Positions 7,488 to 10,957 of a DNA stretch of 10,957 bases are shown piece after piece. Below the pieces are notes generated by a model that worked only from the letters and a program-made list of their open reading frames with translations, did no database searches and was not told where the DNA came from. The stretch's first letter is position 1; each line of letters begins with the position of its first letter. The position numbers and the translations under genes are program-made. This stretch comes from Bacteroidales bacterium (lineage in GTDB: Bacteria > Bacteroidota > Bacteroidia > Bacteroidales > WCHB1-69): positions 1 to 10,957 of the forward strand of contig JAQUHH010000056.1 in the NCBI GenBank assembly GCA_028683685.1, given 5' to 3'.

Positions 7488-7522
7488 AACTTTAAACTCT
7501 TAACTTTTAACTCTTAACTCTC
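7488..7522. repeat. Five tandem 7-bp repeats downstream of the FISUMP gene
   Basis: Five consecutive heptamers read AACTTTA, AACTCTT, AACTTTT, AACTCTT, AACTCTC on the plus strand, a degenerate AACTYTT tandem array. It ends 14 bases beyond the FISUMP stop codon. The period of seven bases is exact across 35 bases, and the second and fourth units are identical. No protein is encoded here on either strand. Confidence 0.75.
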
Positions 7523-7536
7523 ACCTAATTTCCTCT

Positions 7537-8529
7537 TTAATCTTTAATGCAGCGAACAGAAAATCCTGCTCCACGAACATTGCTTCGCATTTCAGCAGTG
7601 CCAGTCCTAAAGTAAAGGTAGCGAGAATCTGTCCCCTCAACTGTACTCGACCAATAACTTCCACTGGCTCCAGCAGAACCAAGTACGCCATTAGTATGGT
7701 AGCGATAGCCTGCAACCGTCAATTTTAAAGGCGAAGCAAACGCACCTGCAGGACTTTGTATCGCCCAACTTTCCCGTTCTGCATTCCACTCTTCTTCTGT
7801 GGGAATTCTAAAACCCGAAGGACATGGATTATTTGTTCCATTTACTCCCTGCCACAAATTTGCGTTTTGAGGACTCCGCCAATCGTTAGTACCACTTGAT
7901 GATAGAATAAAATCGCCATGACTAGGATCGTCAGTACTTGATAATGTAGATGTTGTTGCAGAAGTTAAAATTTGATGTCCATCAGCATCACGTCCCCATT
8001 GGTATAAATCGCCATAAGCATCCTCATCAATGCTTGAAGTAGCCACTTGTGAAGCACCTAAATTTCGATCCATCCAAGTTTCACCAGTCGTAGGATTGTA
8101 AACCTCGCCTATCACGGGAGTTGATGTTGTAAAACTCACTTGACTACCGTATGCTGTGCCACTGCTGTTGGTTGCATAAGCTCTCACATAATACATATGT
8201 TCATTAATCAACCCAGATAAAGAACTTGTAAACGCTCCAACGCCTGTGCCATTGTTCGTTATGCCTTGGTTACTTTCAAGACTTGGATTTTGAGAAGTAC
8301 TCCAGACAACGCCCCTTGCAGTGATAGCTGAACCACCTTCAGATGATATATTTCCGCCACTTTTTGCAGTTGTTTCTGCAATATCTGTAACTGCAATTGT
8401 TGATAATACAGGAATTCCTGTATTATTTACATTGTTATCAGTATCCTCCTTTTCGCAACTGCTTGAAAATATGAAGATAAATCCCATCATCAGAATCAAA
8501 TAAAAAGAAAAAAATGTTTTTTGTCTCAT
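7537..8529 (-). CDS. FISUMP-domain surface lipoprotein with FN3-like domain
   Basis: A 330-residue lipoprotein. Residues 1-24 are a lipoprotein signal peptide with lipobox FSSSC (C25). The mature start, C-EKED, fits the K-(D/E)2 type export signal reported for surface lipoproteins of Bacteroidota, so cell-surface display is inferred. Residues about 38-136 form the FN3-like domain common in these bacteria (GGNISSEGGSAITARGVVWS and YYVRAYATNSSGTAYGSQV). Residues about 140-330 match the Fibrobacter succinogenes major paralogous domain (TIGR02145): TWMDRNLGA, DLYQWGRDADGH, NPCPSGFRIPTEEEW, YWSSTV and the terminal FSVRCIKD. C236 and C327 may pair. The function of the family is unknown; a binding or adhesive role is often assumed from its C-type-lectin-like look. 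Its GC content, about 48% in four hand-counted 60-base lines, is well above the GapN-like gene (about 32% in one line). It is transcribed alone. Confidence 0.9.
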   Translation of the reverse strand: MRQKTFFSFYLILMMGFIFIFSSSCEKEDTDNNVNNTGIPVLSTIAVTDIAETTAKSGGNISSEGGSAITARGVVWSTSQNPSLESNQGITNNGTGVGAFTSSLSGLINEHMYYVRAYATNSSGTAYGSQVSFTTSTPVIGEVYNPTTGETWMDRNLGASQVATSSIDEDAYGDLYQWGRDADGHQILTSATTSTLSSTDDPSHGDFILSSSGTNDWRSPQNANLWQGVNGTNNPCPSGFRIPTEEEWNAERESWAIQSPAGAFASPLKLTVAGYRYHTNGVLGSAGASGSYWSSTVEGTDSRYLYFRTGTAEMRSNVRGAGFSVRCIKD

Positions 8530-8559
8530 AGTTTTAAATTTAAATGTGAATATTACATC

Positions 8560-8668
8560 AAAATATATGTTTATTTCTACTAAGTGCTGAACAGAAACAT
8601 ACTACCTTCTTTACAAACAAAATTATACAAAACAATATCTTCCAAAAGTAATAAAATATATGTTTATT
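8560..8668. repeat. 16-bp direct repeat upstream of the FISUMP gene
   Basis: The 16-mer AAAATATATGTTTATT occurs at 8560-8575 and again at 8653-8668, 93 bases apart start to start, within the 8530-8891 stretch that has no gene. The copy nearer the FISUMP start lies 30-45 bases before its ATG, where promoter elements are expected. It could be a duplicated control site, or chance similarity in very AT-rich DNA. Confidence 0.45.
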
Positions 8669-8745
8669 GACCCAAAAATAAAACATCAAATATATAAAAT
8701 TTTTTCTATAAATCATCAAAACAAACTAGCAATACAGAATAAAAC

Positions 8746-8775
8746 TTGGCAATTTGACATAGATTGAATTGCCAG
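8746..8775 (-). terminator. Hairpin with T-runs on both sides, probable terminator of the M20 gene
   Basis: TGGCAATT (8747-8754) pairs with AATTGCCA (8767-8774), and G-U and A-U pairs extend the stem inward and outward, leaving a loop of about 6 bases. On the minus strand the stem is followed by AGTTTTATT; on the plus strand by ATAATTTTTT. It lies about 115 bases beyond the stop of the minus-strand peptidase gene, so it may end that transcript and could act in either direction. Confidence 0.45.
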
Positions 8776-8891
8776 ATAATTTTTTCAGAACTCAAATTTG
8801 TGCGAAATAATATTCTAAACACCTAATTTATAGATAGCTGAATTCAAGTTATAAATGCAACTTTTTTTTTCCAATTTAATTTTAAGCACTT

Positions 8892-10307
8892 TTACTCAAC
8901 AAAAACGCCTTGCACCATTTCCATCATGGTATAAAAAGTATCATAGCCTTTTACCAATTGATCGATGGGCATTCTTTCGTTCGAGTTATGGATGCGTTGC
9001 ATAATGTCGTCGGTGGTTACCATCGGTGTAATTCCATAAACTGGAATATTAAGAGAACGAAAGTAATTATTATCACTGGAGGCAGGAAAAAGGAATGGAG
9101 CCACTTTTGCATTTTCAAAATTATGCAATAAGGCGTTTTCCATAAACTTAAATGACTCGTTTACAGGAGAATCTTCAGCATCAATTCCTGCATGAATAAT
9201 ACTAATGTCAACTTTATTTCCTGCCAACAATCTCAATTTGGCTAAAAATTTTTTCCTACTCGTACCAGGAAGCAAACGGCAATCCAAGGTAGCAAACGCA
9301 CTTTGAGGAATGGAATTGCAAGATGTACTTTCGGTTCTAATCTCGGTTACATTGATTGAACAACTCACTAGAATATTAAAAGGACCGCCTTCTAAAAAAT
9401 AGGATTTCATAAAGGGCCAAGCATACCATTTATAAGAGTTTTTAATCATAAAACCTTTGAAACCGCCTTCCATTCGCCCCAATTCTTTAAACATCTTTTT
9501 TGATAATTTATTGAATTTCACAGGACGGCCCGAATCTATGATCCTCAACAAAGCTTTAACAAGGCTTTTCGCAGCATACAATTCTGATTCAGCGGCACTA
9601 TGACCCGAAGTTTTGGCTTTGGCTTCAATTCTAAGCCACAATGGAACTTTCTCATTAATTGAAACTCCAAAAACTGGCACCTCTGGAAACGAAGGAACTA
9701 TTTCAATCATTCCCGACCCACCTTCGCCAAACATAGCTACAGGATTTATTTCATGAATAAAGTTATCGGCTATAATTTTGGCTCCATTATCTCCAAATAG
9801 TTCTTCTCCACTCAAAACTAATACACTTATGTTATAAGGCAAATCCAAATGCCCATACTTTTGAGAAAAACGTTTCAAAGCCATTAACATCATCGAAACG
9901 GGTCCTTTATCATCAATAGCTCCCCTTCCCCAAACAAATCCATCTTGAATTTTACCCGAAAATGGCGAATATCTCCAATCTTGTTCTTCGGCAGGCACAA
10001 CATCAATATGTCCCATAAAAACATAATTTGGCTTATCCTCCGATAAAGGATATAAAGATGCCATAAAATTATATGCCGAATCTTGTTCTGTAAAAATACG
10101 TAAGGATAAATCTGTCTCTTCAATCCACTTTGTAAGATAAAGCCCCAAAGGCTTTTCAGTTCCTGTAACGGTATTAATTTGAATCATTTCTGACAAAAGA
10201 TTCACAATTTCTACCGAATCTGAACGATGTGTTGAATTTTCTGCTAGCGTTTTAGAGCCAATACCAAGGAGTAAAAAAATCCAAAGTATCTTTTTACTTA
10301 AAATCAT
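8892..10307 (-). CDS. Exported M20-family metallopeptidase (PM20D1/carboxypeptidase S-like)
   Basis: A 471-residue zinc hydrolase counted from the ATG at 10307. A TTG-initiated start 12 codons upstream is less likely because it buries the signal peptide (MILSKKILWIFLLLGIGSKTLA). The M20 di-zinc site is complete: GHIDVVP (metal ligand H100, D102), GRGAIDDKG (bridging D132), GEE (general base E168, ligand E169), GEGG (ligand E195) and, near the C-terminus, QRIHNSNER (ligand H440). The dimerisation domain (about 215-360) carries the GHSA motif (H236) of the catalytic transition-state histidine. The segment TESTSCNSIPQSAFATLDCRLLPG resembles PM20D1 and yeast carboxypeptidase S, which act on peptides or N-acyl amino acids. 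The signal peptide places it in the periplasm or beyond; the substrate is not determinable. It is transcribed away from a peptide-type ABC permease 77 bases upstream, which suggests a shared role in peptide use. Confidence 0.92.
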   Translation of the reverse strand: MILSKKILWIFLLLGIGSKTLAENSTHRSDSVEIVNLLSEMIQINTVTGTEKPLGLYLTKWIEETDLSLRIFTEQDSAYNFMASLYPLSEDKPNYVFMGHIDVVPAEEQDWRYSPFSGKIQDGFVWGRGAIDDKGPVSMMLMALKRFSQKYGHLDLPYNISVLVLSGEELFGDNGAKIIADNFIHEINPVAMFGEGGSGMIEIVPSFPEVPVFGVSINEKVPLWLRIEAKAKTSGHSAAESELYAAKSLVKALLRIIDSGRPVKFNKLSKKMFKELGRMEGGFKGFMIKNSYKWYAWPFMKSYFLEGGPFNILVSCSINVTEIRTESTSCNSIPQSAFATLDCRLLPGTSRKKFLAKLRLLAGNKVDISIIHAGIDAEDSPVNESFKFMENALLHNFENAKVAPFLFPASSDNNYFRSLNIPVYGITPMVTTDDIMQRIHNSNERMPIDQLVKGYDTFYTMMEMVQGVFVE

Positions 10308-10361
10308 TTTAATAATATTTTTGAATCTGTAATGAATATACAAAATAACACAAAAAATATG

Positions 10362-10369
10362 TACTTTCG
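10362..10369 (+). promoter_or_regulatory. Putative -7 box upstream of the permease gene
   Basis: TACTTTCG lies 15 bases before the ATG at 10385, in the 77-bp region shared with the divergent M20 peptidase gene. Its context (GTACTTTCGTGGCAAAA) matches the region before the GH20 start in 15 of 17 positions. No clear -33 TTG is seen. The implied leader is very short and lacks a Shine-Dalgarno sequence. Confidence 0.4.
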
Positions 10370-10384
10370 TGGCAAAATTTGAAA

Positions 10385-10957
10385 ATGTTAGGTCTTTTTA
10401 AGAAAAATAAGGTTTCTGCTCCATCATCGCTAAATAAAATAGCTTTGAATAAGTTTAAGAAAAATAAAACTGGAATTTTTTCTGTTTATTTTGTCATTTT
10501 TAGCTTATTATTAGCCATTTTGGGATATTTGATTGTTCCAGACAATACACCCTATGCCAATCAGCAAATTTTAGAAATATCTCTAAGCAAGCCGCTTAGC
10601 AAACATCAATTCATTAAAATAACCCAAAATAAATCACCTCAAAAAGTCTCCTTTTTAAAGAGAATAATTTCAGGAAAGCCCGAAAATCATAATTTTATCC
10701 CCATCACAGATTATAAAATTATTGGAGACAGCATCTATTATTCTGTTTATAAAATGGAAGCTCCCTACGATAAATTTAGTGTTCATGTAGCCGATGTTTT
10801 ATTTGACATTAAAGAGATAAAGTCAACGAATAAAGATTTTTTTGAAGTCATTACAACCGAAGGTGAACTCATTCAAATGACGAATTCTGAAGCTTCAGAG
10901 CGTATTCAAAAAAAACACATTCTCACAAAGCGATATATTTTGGGAACCGATCGCTAT
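10385..10957 (+). CDS. OppC/DppC-type ABC transporter permease, N-terminal part
   Basis: The frame is open to the right edge, giving the first 191 residues. Residues 1-29 are basic and cytoplasmic, with an ALNKFKKNKTGIFS segment typical of the OppC N-terminus, followed by one transmembrane helix at about 30-51 (FSVYFVIFSLLLAILGYLIV). The last visible residues, ILGTDRY (185-191), match the LGTDxxGRD motif that precedes the permease domain of OppC/DppC proteins; the conserved GRD would lie just outside the window. OppC and DppC form the inner-membrane channel for oligopeptide or dipeptide import together with OppB/DppB, ATPases and a binding protein. About 130 residues lie between the first helix and this motif, much longer than in E. 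coli homologues, so there is an enlarged periplasmic insert. No partner transporter genes are visible. The divergent neighbour is a secreted M20 peptidase. Confidence 0.85.
   Translation, partial: MLGLFKKNKVSAPSSLNKIALNKFKKNKTGIFSVYFVIFSLLLAILGYLIVPDNTPYANQQILEISLSKPLSKHQFIKITQNKSPQKVSFLKRIISGKPENHNFIPITDYKIIGDSIYYSVYKMEAPYDKFSVHVADVLFDIKEIKSTNKDFFEVITTEGELIQMTNSEASERIQKKHILTKRYILGTDRY

Larger units (their letters stand above)
8530..8891. other. 362-base intergenic stretch between FISUMP and M20 genes
   Basis: No convincing gene is present on either strand. The stretch is extremely AT-rich. It holds the 16-bp direct repeat near the FISUMP start and a hairpin at 8746-8775 that probably terminates the M20 peptidase transcript. 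I see no RNA gene or attachment site. Confidence 0.6.

Noticed and set aside
7537..7720. The FISUMP C-terminus as a target of a diversity-generating retroelement
   Set aside because: The domain looks C-type-lectin-like and ends near the stop codon, but there is no reverse transcriptase gene and no template-repeat copy in this window.
10308..10343. Longer M20 peptidase start at TTG 10343
   Set aside because: It would add 12 residues ahead of a good signal peptide and needs a non-ATG start; the ATG at 10307 gives a normal export signal.

Overview
The window looks like a chromosomal segment of an AT-rich member of the Bacteroidota (family-level placement not possible from this stretch). The evidence is the gene content: a TPR plus PD40 beta-propeller protein, a FISUMP lipoprotein with a Bacteroidota FN3-like domain and a surface-export-type signal after the lipobox cysteine, a GH20 hexosaminidase with a C-terminal discoidin-like domain, and an OppC-type permease with an enlarged periplasmic insert. 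Most genes also lack a Shine-Dalgarno sequence, and two starts are preceded by TACTTTG/TACTTTCG boxes close to the Bacteroidota -7 element.

Layout. Bases 1-881 (minus): 5' part of a secreted TPR/PD40 protein that runs off the left edge. 1148-4160 (plus): a two-gene unit, GH20 beta-N-acetylhexosaminidase followed 16 bases later by a CutC-family TIM-barrel protein. 4184-5800 (minus): a GapN-like aldehyde dehydrogenase converging on cutC. 6049-6468 (minus): a small secreted protein of unknown function. 6707-7276 (minus): a single-pass membrane protein with an extracytoplasmic sensor-like domain, followed by a strong 17-bp hairpin terminator. 7537-8529 (minus): a FISUMP surface lipoprotein with clearly higher GC than its neighbours and a tandem heptamer repeat just after its stop. 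8892-10307 (minus): an exported M20 metallopeptidase. 10385-10957 (plus): divergent from the peptidase, the start of an OppC/DppC-type peptide ABC permease that runs off the right edge.

How the genes may work together. The GH20 enzyme and CutC are probably co-transcribed, which points to amino-sugar or glycoconjugate breakdown rather than copper handling for this CutC. The M20 peptidase and the OppC-type permease share a 77-bp divergent promoter region and could form a peptide hydrolysis and uptake pair. The remaining minus-strand genes are separated by about 240-360 bases each and look like single-gene units.

I found no RNA gene, insertion sequence, CRISPR array, phage gene or recognisable defence cassette. 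I do not see a clear, previously undescribed multi-gene system. The best leads are the relocated catalytic glutamate in the GapN-like enzyme, the GH20-CutC pairing, the compositionally distinct FISUMP gene with its heptamer repeat, and the sensor-like membrane protein without an output domain.
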